Shown: positions 31,897-44,221, numbered from the stretch's first letter. The stretch: 64,000 bases of DNA from Brienomyrus brachyistius (GCF_023856365.1 NW_026042452.1:217176-281175), one strand, 5' to 3'. Notes: generated from the sequence alone by a model not told the origin. A program made the numbers and translations.

Positions 31897-32755
31897 GACG
31901 CAGCTCGTTGGACAAGCCTTCTATTCTAACCCAGGTTATTACGTGATACTGGTTATTAATGAGTTCCATTTAAGTCACACATTAACAGACTCACGGTGTT
32001 TCGCAATTGAGTTTGAGCCGACCATTCAGCATAAAAATTGGTTAATAATCACAAGGCACAAGGTTTAAACTTATTCTGAGCACACAATTTAAACTTTTTA
32101 TGACCGAACGTGCAGTGAAGAAGCGCTACTGTCAACTGGTTGCAAAAGTCGCACTCATGGCAATCTGAAGGCATTTAAGCGGGATCATATGGGCTTATTA
32201 TAGTTATTTTTATTTCTATTATTAGTAGTTATATTATTTTGTTTTATTTTCGGTGATTTCATTGTAGTTCTTTCGTATTAAACTGCAGTAAACTTTAACC
32301 CTATGTCTGACGAGATTCTCAGATGTAGCGCTTTGTTTCCAGGTTCAATTCGGACGAGTGTCTCCGTTTCTATATATCCTGGGAGAGATCTCTCTATTAG
32401 CGAATGGGAATACTTGTTATGAGGTTCTAACCTAAATTATGTTGCGCTTGGACATAAGACCGATAGCTTAGTTACCTATCAGGATCATACTCGTATGTGT
32501 GTGCCTGCTTTAGACAAAGCAAGTTTAACACAACTTTGCGCTGTGAGCCAAGTGTGTGTCATTTAGAAATTGGGAGTCTCCTGTGCTTGAGACCCGCCGT
32601 GGTTAAGCACCATTTGCGACGAGATATAGTGCACTCACAATTTAAATCTGTCGCCGTAACGCGTGCGCCGTCTCGCTTCAGTAATTGTTTTAAGGGGTTT
32701 TATACTGTGCAAGGCACAGAAGAAGGCCACAAGCAGCATGCGCATGCATTAAATG
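31897..32755. other. Leader-like stretch without a gene
   Basis: GC-balanced sequence between the LTR-like segment and the minisatellite. It has only short frames and ends with GCATGCGCATGCATT, a near palindrome, just before the first minisatellite copy. Confidence 0.45.
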
Positions 32756-35310
32756 TGTGTGTCACTCATCTAGCGTCGGCAACCGCCTAGCTATATCTTT
32801 GGTTACCTCTAGTGGTCAGGCATAGAACTACCACTCCATTTCGAAATTGCGCCTCTAGTGGCCAGGCATAGAACTACCACTCAATTTCGATATTGCGCCT
32901 CTAGTGGCCAGGCATAGAACTACCACTCTATTTTGATATTGCGCCCCCGGTGGTCAGGCATAGAACTACCACTCCATTTCGATATTGCGCCCCCGGTGGT
33001 CAGGCATAGAACTACCACTCCAGTTCGAAATTGCGCCTCTAGTGGTCAGGCATAGAACTACCACTCCATTTCGAAATCGCGCTTCTAGTGGTCAGGCATA
33101 GAACTACCACTCCATTTCGATATTGCGCCCCCGGTGGTCAGGCATAGAACTACCACTCCATTTCGAAATTGTGTGTGTCACTCATCTAGCGTCGGCAACC
33201 GCCTAGCTATATCTTTGGTTACCTCTAGTGGTCAGGCATAGAACTACCACTCCATTTCGAAATTGCGCCTCTAGTGGCCAGGCATAGAACTACCACTCAA
33301 TTTCGATATTGCGCCTCTAGTGGCCAGGCATAGAACTACCACTCTATTTTGATATTGCGCCCCCGGTGGTCAGGCATAGAACTACCACTCCATTTCGATA
33401 TTGCGCCCCCGGTGGTCAGGCATAGAACTACCACTCCAGTTCGAAATTGCGCCTCTAGTGGTCAGGCATAGAACTACCACTCCATTTCGAAATCGCGCTT
33501 CTAGTGGTCAGGCATAGAACTACCACTCCATTTCGATATTGCGCCCCCGGTGGTCAGGCATAGAACTACCACTCCATTTCGAAATTGGGCTTCTAGTGGT
33601 CAGGCATAGAACTACCACTCAATTTTGAAATTGCGCTTCTAGTGGCAAGCCATAGAAGTACTACTCCATTTCGAAATCGCGCCTCTAGTGGTCAGGCATA
33701 GAACTACCACTCCATTTCGATATTGCGCCCCCGGTGGTCAGGCATAGAACTACCACTCCATTTCGAAATTGCGCTTCTAGTGGTCAGGCATAGAACTACC
33801 ACTCAATTTTGAAATTGCGCTTCTAGTGACAAGCCATAGAACTACTACTCCATTTCGAAATTGCGCCTCTAGTGGTCAGGCATAGAACTACTATTCCATT
33901 TCGAAATCGTGCCTCTAGTGGTCAGGCATAGAACTACCACTCCATTTCGAAATTGCGCCTCTAGTGGCCCGGCATAGAACTACCACTCAATTTCGATATT
34001 GCGCCTCTAGTGGCCAGGCATAGAACTACCACTCCATTTTGATATTGCGCCCCCGGTGGTCAGGCATAGAACTACCACTCCATTTCGATATTGCGCCCCC
34101 GGTGGTCAGGCATAGAACTACCACTCCAGTTCGAAATTGCACCTCTAGTGGTCAGGCATAGAACTACCACTCCATTTCGAAATCGCGCCTCTAGTGGTCA
34201 GGCATAGAACTACCACTCCATTTCGATATTGCGCCCCCGGTGGTCAGGCATAGAACTACCACTCCATTTCGAAATTGGGCTTCTAGTGGTCAGGCATAGA
34301 ACTACCACTCAATTTTGAAATTGCGCTTCTAGTGGCAAGCCATAGAAGTACTACTCCATTTCGAAATCGCGCCTCTAGTGGTCAGGCATAGAACTACCAC
34401 TCCATTTCGATATTGCGCCCCCGGTGGTCAGGCATAGAACTACCACTCAATTTCGATATTGCGCCTCTAGTGGCCAGGCATAGAACTACCACTCCATTTC
34501 GATATTGCGCCCCCGGTGGTCAGGCATAGAACTACCACTCCATTTCGAAATTGGGCTTCTAGTGGTCAGGCATAGAACTACCACTCAATTTTGAAATTGC
34601 GCTTCTAGTGGCAAGCCATAGAAGTACTACTCCATTTCGAAATCGCGCCTCTAGTGGTCAGGCATAGAACTACCACTCCATTTCGATATTGCGCCCCCGG
34701 TGGTCAGGCATAGAACTACCACTCCATTTCGAAATTGCGCTTCTAGTGGTCAGGCATAGAACTACCACTCAATTTTGAAATTGCGCTTCTAGTGACAAGC
34801 CATAGAACTACTACTCCATTTCGAAATCGCGCCTCTAGTGGTCAGGCATAGAACTACTATTCCATTTCGAAATCGTGCCTCTAGTGGTCAGGCATAGAAC
34901 TACCACTCCATTTCGAAATTGCGCCCCCGGTGGTCAGGCATAGAACTACCACTCCATTTCGATATTGCGCCCCCGGTGGTCAGGCATAGAAGTACCACTC
35001 CATTTCGATATTGCGCCCCCGGTGGTCAGGCATAGAACTACCACTCCAGTTCGAAATTGCGCCTCCAGTGGTCAGGCATAGAACTACCACTCCATTTCAA
35101 AATCGCGCCTCCAGTGGTCAGGCATAGAACTACAACTCCATTTCGATATTGCGCCCCCGGTGGTCAGGCATAGAACTACCACTCCATTTCGAAATTGCGC
35201 TTCTAGTGGTCAGGCATAGAACTACCACTCAATTTTGAAATTGCGCTTCTAGTGGCAAGCCATAGCAGTGCCACTCCATTGAAATTGCACCTCTAGTGGT
35301 CCGCCATAGT
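32756..35310. repeat. 46-bp minisatellite, about 53 copies
   Basis: The monomer has a CTCTAGTGGTCAGGCATAG part and a CTACCACTCCATTTCGAAAT part, then TGCG. Main variants are CCTCTAGTGG and CCCCCGGTGG at one end and TTCGAAATT or TTCGATATT at the other. AGTGGT and ACCACT in each monomer are inverted repeats, and ATTTCGAAAT is a palindrome. A 416-bp block that begins TGTGTGTCACTCATCTAGCG (32756) is repeated at 33172, with its nine monomer variants in the same order. Confidence 0.93.
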
Positions 35311-36094
35311 AGGTTAACAACATCTGAGTTGGGTCTCTGGTGGTCAACTGCGGTGATACAACACGCATAATTGGACACACAGGTTCTTGCCTGAAAGCAG
35401 GAATCAACTTCACGGACTAAATCAGTTTGATCACAATACATTAACATCCAATTAGGTTATTGTTGCATAACTAATTGATGTTTACAATTGAATAAGAAAC
35501 ACAATTCATTTGGTTTGATTCCCGTTTAACCTTTTTGATTTATTTTAGGTTTTATTTCACCTCATGCTTTCATTCATTCCCTCTCCCCCAACAAGGGGAC
35601 TTGCATAGAAGTTCAACCACTATTAACAACAGTAAACCAGTTACGTACACAATCCCATCAGGAAGTCGTTTGGATGTGATCAGTTGAGCCCTTCGGGTGC
35701 TGGGTGCTTACCATTCGCTCTCTGTTGGTTGAGCTTGTCTGTGGCTCTGCTGTCACTGCTTGTGATCGTACAGTTTGTCAGAACCGAAGGGGAGTTCTCA
35801 GCAATTGGATGCCCAAAAGCGTGTCAGCCCGGCTACACCCACTGACTCATTACGGGCAAGGCTGACAGGTACCTCAGGCGGTCATTACAACTTTTGAGCA
35901 GGACTTCGTTTAGGGTGAGTTCTGAGAACGGCCCTAGCTTGGACTCTCACTAGGGTGGGTGATACCTGAAGGCAATTTTGCCAGCCGATAAGCTGAGCTC
36001 CACCTGGGTTGTCTCAGTTGTGCATACAGAATACGCCCTTCCAAGTTAACATTGCTGGGGATCGGGGGAGTGGAAGCCGGACTCAGGCTTGCTT
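35311..36094. other. No gene seen; possible retroelement leader
   Basis: No frame above 75 codons. Features such as TTGCTGGGGATCGGGGGAG near 36049 look leader-like but do not identify a family. Confidence 0.4.
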
Positions 36095-36208
36095 GGCTGG
36101 GAGAATGATTCCTGGTCTTAGAGGAATGTTTAATGAGGAGAGGTTAGCTGAGCTGAATCTGTTTAGCCTCGAGCAAAGGAGACTAAGGGGGGACATAATC
36201 CAGGTGTT
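36095..36208 (+). pseudogene. CR1-like LINE fragment
   Basis: Encodes RMIPGLRGMFNEERLAELNL and FSLEQRRLRGDIIQV, the same stretch as in 30034-30595. It is cut at both sides. Confidence 0.8.
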
Positions 36209-36209
36209 A

Positions 36210-36301
36210 AATCTGGTCATTGCATTACATTTTTTTTGTATCCACTCCTTTATTTCGTGTTTATTGTTTGTTAGGTGTAATGTCTGTCTTATGTTAGTTA
36301 T
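36210..36301 (+). repeat. Second copy of an LTR-like piece (31625-31725)
   Basis: AAATCTGGTCATTGCATT and GTTTATTGTTTGTTAGGTG are shared with 31625-31725 in direct orientation, about 4.6 kb apart. It is cut by the SINE at 36302. Confidence 0.7.
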
Positions 36302-36434
36302 ATCCATCCATCCATTTTCCAAACTGCTTATCCTACTGGGTCGCGGGTGGTCCGGAACCTATCCCGGAATGTGGAATGGGCACGAGGCAGGGAACAATCC
36401 AGGATGGGGGGCAGCCCATCACAGGGCACACTCA
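36302..36434 (-). mobile_element. tRNA-headed SINE, 5'-truncated
   Basis: The (TGGA)n tail and GGATAAGCAGTTTGGAAAAT part of the SINE at 13450-13815, without the tRNA head. Confidence 0.8.
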
Positions 36435-36837
36435 CACACAAATCGTGATTATATTATTGCACTATACTGTATAAATAAAAAGTAAACTTAATACCAGTTG
36501 TGGTAATAAAGTGCACAGAGAGTAAGAGAGAGTAGGGTTTCACATAAACGTATGTTCATTAGCATTTAGTATTCTGATGGCTTTGGGGTTAGAAGCTCTT
36601 ATTAAATCTGGTTGTTCTGCAATGCATACTGCGGTAACGTTTACCAGAGGGCAGAAGTTCAAACATCTCATGTGCTAGGTGCGTGGGATCTTTTTTAAAT
36701 ATAATTATGCATATGTAGAACTAGGGATATGATCCTGTTAAGTATGATAGTTCTGTCTCATTATTGCAGGATCGACATCCATAGTAACTGTGGTGATCTA
36801 TCCATTTGTGTGCATGTCTGTGTGTGTGTGTGCGAGC
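36435..36837. other. Probable LINE 3' sequence, no gene
   Basis: TGATGGCTTTGGGGTTAGAAGC and CAGAGGGCAGAAGTTCAAAC resemble the 3' untranslated part of fish L2-type LINEs. No coding part is visible. Confidence 0.35.
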
Positions 36838-37101
36838 GGGTATACCTATCCTACCCCATAGCGTGATAAATACCTGTTTTTTTTTTCCCTTATGGGGACC
36901 ACGAAACTGAAAACCAGGAAAACTCTATTTTATAAAAATCTGTGACTGCTGTGGAAAAACTAAAAATGCAAAACCTCTTTTATTTTGCTTGGTTACTTAT
37001 GGTTATGGTTAGGGCAGGGTGGGGGTTAAGATTGTCATAGTTAGCGTTAGCATTTATCCAATAGAAGTCAATGAGCGGGCCCCATAAGGATAGGTATACC
37101 C
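36838..37101. mobile_element. MITE with GGGTATACCTATCC terminal inverted repeats
   Basis: GGGTATACCTATCC at 36838 and GGATAGGTATACCC ending at 37101 are perfect 14-bp inverted repeats; CCCCATA/ATGGGG sequence extends the similarity. It is 264 bp with no coding frame. The superfamily is not clear, and TSDs are hidden by flanking GT repeats. Confidence 0.7.
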
Positions 37102-37189
37102 TATGTGTGTGCATGTGTGTGTTTGTCCCATATTGCCTGGGCTTCAGGATACCTCATAACCCGGAACTTCATCAGAAGTAGTTAGAAAA

Positions 37190-37246
37190 TGGATGAATGG
37201 ATGGATGGATGGATGGATGGATGGATGGATGGATGGATGGATGGAC
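37190..37246 (+). repeat. (GGAT)n microsatellite, probable retroelement tail
   Basis: About 12 GGAT units after TAGTTAGAAAATGGATGAA, the kind of tail left by the SINE/LINE family seen elsewhere in the window. Confidence 0.85.
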
Positions 37247-37626
37247 AGATCAATAAAAGTACAGAACATCCATTTTACAAAGAACCATCAACACTAAATG
37301 TATGCACTGGTCATGCTCCTGGAAATTAAACTTTTCTGAAAAGCAGCATGTTCATAAATTAGCTGCTGTTATACCTTGGGGGAACAAATGCAGATGAAAT
37401 TGTAAAACAAACTGCAGTGGCAAAACAGTTCTGGCTGCCTGTGCTGCCCTGCCTGCCCGCCCTCCTGCCCATTACGTCCTGCCTGTGCCACCCTCCTGCC
37501 TGCCCTCCTGCCTGTTTACGTCTTTCCTGTGTGCCCTGCTGCCAGTTATTCTGTATTTACATCCGGACTTAACTAATTGAACCATATAAACCATATAAAT
37601 CAGGACTTTGTTAACCTGACTTCTGC

Positions 37627-37815
37627 CCTGTGGAGGATGGGCTCCCCCTTTCACTCTGGTTCCTCCAAAGGTTTCTTACTATGACTGAGTTTATCCTTGC
37701 CAATGTCGCTTTCTAATTTTTCAGGCTAGATCTTGCTCACTGGGACAATTGGGCAGGGACAAAGTAAAGTGCTTTGAGACAATGTAAGGCTATGAAAATG
37801 TACTATACAAAATAA
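37627..37815 (+). repeat. LINE-3'-like dispersed repeat with GAATTGA tail
   Basis: GGAGGATGGGCTCCCCCTTT, AAGTGCTTTGAGACAATG and the end AAAATAAAGTGAATTGAC are hallmarks of a very common fish repeat. Compare 28318-28480. Confidence 0.6.
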
Positions 37816-39581
37816 AGTGAATTGACTTGAGTAATGTGGCACAAAGCAACCCTTCTTTGCCACAGGAAATGTCTGGTGCAATTTCTTTTTTAATTGTACA
37901 TGTCAATTGCATAATACCCTAAACTAATTCATTATTATTTCTATTATTATCATCATCATCAGTATTTCATTAGTATTCCATGGTATTTAGATTTTTCAGG
38001 AATCAGTGTGTGTACTGTATACTTTTTAATTTATTTGCACTATGTGTAGTGTCTCTGCAGCTGTATATACTTGCTGCATTATGCACAAGAACTTCCCTCA
38101 GGCATCAGTATAGTTAATCAAATGTAATATTTCTTGCTTGTTTATTAAGTTGTTTTAGGTATTTTGTGTGTTCCACTTAATTTAGTGTAATTAGTCCTAG
38201 TTGACTCAGGTTTAGTTAGATTTTTCCTTCTGTTGTTCCTCTGCATCATGCTACTGTCATAAAATTTCAATGTCTTACCTAACTTAAGAGTTTTGTGCAT
38301 TGTGTTTTGGAGAGAAAGAAATCATTACTTTTTTTCTTTAGATTCATCCACTGATTCTATCACCTATGACACATTCCCCCTGAATATTTGTTTGTTTATT
38401 TATGTATTTGCTTGGGGGATGGAATTAACAAACAGAAATAACTGAATGAATCAGGGTAGTGAAAAACATTTATAAACTTATCATTTTGGTATTGGTACGA
38501 TCCTGTTCTGGTTAGTTAGCCGAGGGAGTAAATCATCCGGAGTTTCATCTCTCAATCTCCTCCTACACCCACTCAGCATCACAGTATGGACTCCCCAATG
38601 CAACTGATCTGCACGTATTTGTACTCTGGGAGGAAATTGAAGCCCCCATAGGAAAAACTCAAAGCCTACAGACATATGCACAAAACCAGGGGACATGCTC
38701 AGTTCTGCAGGCCTGGAAGTGTGAGAGAAGGCTATTTATTGAGTTTCCCCTCTGCCCCTGGTAAAGATGAAACATGCACAAGTCATTAAACACACATATA
38801 CTTACATGAAAGTCTGACTGATACTGGAGCTTCCAGTGCCCGTAAACCAGGTACTGGGGTACTCCATTTCCTTCTTGATAATTAGCGCCATTGAAAAAAA
38901 AACGGTGCCTTTCCTAATATTAACTGACTCTCAGACAAATGTACTGCTTGAAGACCCTGCCACTATTCGCATGTTTCTATGTGCATCTTTACACTTAAAC
39001 AAATACAGCTAACCTCTGTTGTTATATTCCATATATATTTGTCGTGACTGGCCTTTTTTCTCAAATGATGGATTTCTGAAACTAAAACTGACAGTATTCT
39101 AAAATATTTATATTGCCACATCATCGACACATGTTCTAATATGACATAGCATTCCCCTGGACCATAGTGCGACTTAGAGACAAGATATAACATGCCCTTC
39201 ACGGTAAAACACTAGATAGGTGCAACACTTAATGTCAACGTTAAATTCATGGATTCGCAAATTAAGTAACACGGTTACAGTACAAAAACGAGCAGAGCTG
39301 TGTATGGCATGACTATCTCGCGGCGGCGACAAAATATGCTTATCCTTCTAATTATTCAGAAGAAAATATATTTGCAAGCACAGCCGTTCACGGCTTCCGT
39401 ACAAAAAGCTGTCACTACGCTACAGGAAGAATACACGACCAATATAGGATTTACACAAGTCTGCTTCTTTTGTTTTATTTAGTAACAACTTTCACAAAAA
39501 TTGACAGCAATACTGCTAAAAGTGTAGATCTGTTGCCAAATTAAATAAACAAAGAAATTAATCATAAAAATATTCAAAGTA
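37816..39581. other. No gene seen
   Basis: AT-rich single-copy-looking DNA with short unsupported frames only. Confidence 0.5.
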
Positions 39582-39589
39582 TATACAGC

Positions 39590-39733
39590 CAGGGGCGCCG
39601 CTAGCAATTTTGGGCCCTATGACAAAATATGAGGTTGGGCCCCCCTACCACACCCATTCAGATCTCTGGGGGCCCCTAAAGGGCGTGGGCCCTTAGAATT
39701 GTCCCAACTTTCCCCCCCTTAGCGGCGCCCCTG
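39590..39733. mobile_element. hAT-type MITE (144 bp) with perfect 8-bp target duplication
   Basis: Ends CAGGGGCGCCGCTA and TAGCGGCGCCCCTG are perfect inverted repeats. TATACAGC flanks both sides (39582-39589 and 39734-39741). The centre holds paired GGGCCC-rich blocks, so the whole element can fold. Confidence 0.93.
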
Positions 39734-40298
39734 TATACAGCTAACCATTTCCAATCGAAAAGTACATACAAGTCTCCAATATAAGTTATACAATGGAGCG
39801 CAGATAAAACTTTTAAATAGTAATTAACCAAACTATATAAAGAATACAAGTTTGAATACAGGTAATTTGTATAAATTTTACTGTGTTCAGACTGAAAAAT
39901 CAGCACCAGCCTTACACACATTGCAGTTCTGCTTTTTTCTTCTTTTAGCATAATTACCCGTTTCACGTTCACGAGGCAGAAGATCCCTGCAAATGTGAAA
40001 ATTCACAAGTAACAGGCACCATTAACCTCAAGCCATAACAGTCTGCTAGCCTGAACAATAGCAAACTCTATGTATTACCAATTATTACGCAGGTTGTCAC
40101 TTTATCAAATCATGACTGTTACTAAGAAGTGGGAGTGAAACGCGTGTCACGAGATCTCGCGATATTACAACATGACGAGATTTCTCGTTGGAGCGAAAAG
40201 CCGTTTCACGAATGCGCTGCAAATGAGCTGCTGTAAATATGTCGGCATCTGACTAAATTACTATAGTAGATACCCCAGACACTTTTGAATCTTTTGTG

Positions 40299-40448
40299 TG
40301 TCAGCATTTCGGGTGCCCGGCGGAAAATATAAATGGCGAAAGGGAGACAGACAAAACACGAACCATCTGTAAGGACTGTAGAAAGCTAATGCCGCACACA
40401 GCGGCTAATGCTACTACTAACTACTATGCAAAGCCATTTGCAGCACCA
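40299..40448 (+). pseudogene. hAT transposase BED zinc-finger fragment
   Basis: The frame reads CQHFGCPAENINGERETDKT, then RTICKDCRKLMPHTAANATT and N. W/C-x-HFG, then C-x2-C, then N-x-T-N is the BED finger of hAT transposases, though the distal His-x-H part is lost. A stop lies shortly upstream. It is probably the N-terminus of the element whose other part is the repeat at 40690. Confidence 0.6.
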
Positions 40449-40689
40449 TCATAGCTCTTTATTTAAATTCACTGCACCGGTGAAGAAAACATTTTTAAAA
40501 AAATGTTATGTTTATTATTGGGTGCTTTCCACTTCATGCACCCACATACAGCGCTAGCTTAAAGCAATGCATTCTGGTCCTGACGCAATGCATCATGGTT
40601 ATATTTTTTATCGCCCGTTGCATTACGTCACCATGTCACATGGTACCAAAACTCCGCGAGAGCAAGACACATCAGGCAGCACCTCTTAG

Positions 40690-41185
40690 CAGGCTGCACA
40701 GGCTGGATCCGCCTCCATTACGACACAACTTTGCCCTTATTGGCTTAAGATTTTAGTTACATACATGACGTTTGTATATCTGCTATTTCTCCCGAGAAGC
40801 AGGTAAAGCGGTAACTGCTTTTCAATTAATTTACTTGGTAAAATTAAATTTAAATAAATGATATGAATATTGTAATAGTACTCGTGAGCTTTGTTTGTTG
40901 TTAGTTACTGTAATGTTGCGCTGCTTTATTTGTTTAATCGTCTTGTCTGTGAAGACATTCAAGTTAATCAAATAAGAACTGCACTGTACACTGTACATGA
41001 CCATAAAAACTTTGAATCCTTGAAATAAATGTTTTTGATCTTTTCCTTGGCAGTTATCTTTTTACACAGGGCCTCTATGTACACAATAGTTATTTTTTTC
41101 ACGACTAACAGTATGGATCAGGAGTTGGTTATTGTAAAAGAAGTAATGTGCATGCAGGTGATATTTGTATAGATTTATATTTACC
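40690..41185. repeat. Dispersed repeat, about 490 bp (copy B)
   Basis: Copy of 12610-13105 in the same orientation. It has TATTTTTTTC where copy A has a pure T-run, and a small TTTG insertion near 40770. Confidence 0.75.
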
Positions 41186-41634
41186 CCTAGGTGATAAGTT
41201 TGACAGTCATTTCTTTTACCGTTTGGCCTCTCGGTTGAACATAATAGTGGCGCGAGCAGCTCCACTTGGTTTTTTAAAAATACTCAGCCATGAACTTTTG
41301 GTGAACTCAGGTGAATCCCTTCCTTCAGTAGTAAACCTTGGTAGTTTCAGCCGTTTACACATTGTCTCACTAAAAGGTTGATAATATATTTGTCCTTTTA
41401 CATAGTGATAAAATATACGCGATAAAAATGTGAATATTCATAGATTCAGGACTAACAAAGTAGCTAACAGAAACTCAGACTAACAAAAGGTGCAAATACA
41501 TACTCAGTTGGTTCCATTGTGTTGATTACATTATAATGTTTACATTGTAATGATTATATCATGGATATTTGGCATACTTTTTATAAAATCGTAATTCTTA
41601 TATTCTGCGTTATATAGTGCTAAATAATATTCCA
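41186..41634. other. No gene seen
   Basis: AT-rich sequence, with only a 77-codon unsupported frame. Confidence 0.5.
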
Positions 41635-41850
41635 TAGATGGATGGACTTTATTAATCCCCGTGGGGAAATTGTGTTTTTTATGTCTCCCTCAACTTACTC
41701 TTTGTGGAGTAAGTTGTCCGCGAAGTGCAGCTACCTGTTGGGGCGCCCAGGGAGCTGGGGGTTAAGGGCCTTGCTCAAGGACCCACAGACGTGCTGAGGC
41801 TGGGTTAGTTTCAACTGGTGACCTCATTACAGGCACAAGGACTGACCCCT
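41635..41850. repeat. Dispersed repeat shared with 58208-58430 (copy A)
   Basis: Shares TTTATTAATCCCCGTGGGG-type start, GGAGTAAGTTGTCCGCGAAG and GAGCTGGGGGTTAAGGGCC. It is a widespread fish repeat of LINE-tail or SINE kind. No coding capacity. Confidence 0.7.
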
Positions 41851-42978
41851 GCCCCCCAACTGTGTATGAGTAGCATTTATGCTGTTTCTTGAGTGTGAGC
41901 TAGTACATAAACCAGCTAGTGCTCACCATTGCAAAAATACTCTAGCTTTCTGTCATACACATTTTTTTATTTTCTTACATTGTCCGTTTTTGTTCATAGT
42001 CTGTAATATTCTGAATAACGACAATGTAGAGGAAAAACAGATTAAATTCTCCTTGTTTGTAATTTCCCCATGTAATCCACTGCCTTGTGGTAAGAGGTGC
42101 AAAAGTCAGACGCGTTGAATGATGAGGATACGATATTGAGTTTAGTTCTTGAGAGGATTTATTCATATGATATTTTAACACACAGTACTTTGAACTGGTT
42201 TGTTTGGCGCAAAAGGGCCGATATGCAGACACCATCACACATGGCAAATACGGTCAATGACTGTTTCACTTTGCACCTTCAGCCCTGAGCCGCGTAATCT
42301 CAGCACCTTTAATAACAACCATTGCTGCCTCCTACAGGTGGGAATACACTTAGACAATAGTAAATATCACTAAGGCAGGCAAGTACCTCTCGTTTCAAGT
42401 GTTGCAATACTATATAACATTATATTATAAACAATAAATACGAATAAATAAAAACATTAAACAAATAAACATAATCAATAATATTCATGAATAATTATGC
42501 TTAATATACAAATAAAAGAATAGCTCCTGCAGATGATTTCAGATAACTACTGGAACAATGAGTTCTGGAGGGGAGCAAGCTCTGTTACATGCTATAGAAA
42601 TGTTGATCTGATTCCTTTCATTATCAGATTGTTACCACTGTTAAAAACCACAGATATTGTATTCTGATTGTATGCATTTCCTTATTAGGGCATGTCAGTT
42701 ACTTCTGTTAAAAAATCCGTTTATTCTGACGTCGTAAATTTCCTGATCAGAGTTTACCCTCTTTAAAGTGATGGAGGTCCACTTGTGCGAAAGATACATC
42801 GATATGCATATGAGATTTCGTTTGTGCCAAAAATATGTAAATAGCACACAGTCCATGTCGACTGAGCATGTGACAAAGAATTTTTCTGTGACAATTCTAT
42901 TTTGTCAATGAGTTTGTCTGTGGAGCCCCTGAAGGGACCTAATGGTGTCCGCTAATTAGATACCCAGAAATAAACTGT
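41851..42978. other. No gene seen
   Basis: AT-rich. Short frames near 41879-42290 have no recognisable motif. Confidence 0.5.
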
Positions 42979-43261
42979 GTGGCTCCTGCCCAAGCATTGC
43001 TGCCCAAACAGCAGCTTCCTCCTTATGCCACCGAGGGAGGAGTAGCCAGTGGTTCCCCTGCCCCTTCCCCTCTCCCCCCTGCAGACGAGGATCATAACCA
43101 TTCAGCACCCGACTCTACCTCCTTCTCGGTGAAGAAGTGCCGTGGCGAAACACTCAGGCAGCAGGACGAGGTAGCAGAAATTCTTGCCCCTATGTTGGTA
43201 TGTCCAAATCCTCAAGGGGGAGATAAGGTTTGCTCATCTGACACTGTAGATGAAGGAGTTG
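42979..43261 (+). pseudogene. Gag-like N-terminal fragment of an LTR element
   Basis: A proline-rich stretch (LPKQQLPPYATEGGVASGSP and following) leads into SVKKCRGETLRQQDEVAEIL. No defined domain is seen, but it precedes, across a LINE insertion, a capsid-like piece at 44222-44455 in the same orientation. The call rests on that order. The frame runs on into the LINE tail by chance. Confidence 0.4.
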
Positions 43262-44220
43262 AACATAAGAACATAAGAACTATACAAACGAGACGAGGCC
43301 ATTCGGCCCATCAAGCTCGCTTGGGGAGAACTAAACTAATAGCTCAGAGTCGTTAAAATCTTATCTAGCTCTGATTTAAAGGAACCCAAGGATTCAGCTT
43401 GCACTACATTATCAGGAAGACTATTCCATACTCTACACGCTGCGTAAAGAAGTGCTTCCTTAAATCCAGCTTGAAATGTTCTCCCGCTAATTTCCACCTA
43501 TGGCCACGAGTTCGTGTATTTAAACTAATGCTGAAGTAACTATTTGGTTGAACAGCATCCAAACCTGTTAGAATCTTATATACCTGGATCATGTCCCCCC
43601 TCAATCTCCTTTGCTTGAGACTGAACAGATTTAGCTCAAGTAACCGTTCCTCGTATGACATTCCTCTAAGACCAGGAATCATTTTTGTGGCCCTACGCTG
43701 CACCTTTTCTAAGGCCACAATGTCCTTTTTAAGATATGGTGACCAAACCTGCACACAATATTCTAGGTGAGGTCTCACCAAGGAATTGTATAATCTTAGC
43801 ATTACCTCCCTTGACTTATATACCCCAACATCCTATTGGCCTTTTTTATTGCTTCCCCACACTGGCGAGAATGGGACATGGAAGCATCAACATACACACC
43901 AAGGTCTTTCTCATGATCAGCTACCTTTATTTCAGTGACACCCATGAAATACCTGTACTTTATATTTCTGCTCCCTAGATGGAGTACCTTATATTTATCG
44001 ACGTTAAATTTCATCTGCCAGGTATCGGCCCAGTCACTAATTAAATCAAGATCCCGCTGTAGCTGCTGAGCCACTAATTCAGTATCTGCTACACCACCCA
44101 CCTTGGTGTCATCTGCAAATTTCACCAGTTTACTGTATATATTGGTATCCATATCATTTATGTAAATTAGGAACAATAGTGGTCCTAAAATCGAACCCTG
44201 CGGTACCCCACTATGAACGC
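43262..44220 (-). pseudogene. CR1-like LINE inserted in the gag-like region
   Basis: On the minus strand: SGVPQGSILGPLLFLIYIND, then KFADDTKVGG (the FADD active-site box), a thumb region, then after a frame change near 43802 LYNSLVRPHLEYCVQVWSPY and KKDIVALEKVQRRATKMIPG. It ends with the GAACATAAG-type 3' tail at 43262. The 5' RT fingers and the endonuclease are missing. A second break follows near 43404, where the WNSLP motif is lost. Confidence 0.85.
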
Positions 44221-44221
44221 A

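Noticed and set aside
32756..35310. CRISPR-like array
   Set aside because: Monomers are directly adjacent with no unique spacers, no cas genes, and the genome is vertebrate. It is a minisatellite.
36009..36485. 158-aa ORF
   Set aside because: It crosses a LINE fragment, an LTR-like fragment and a SINE; chimeric by chance.
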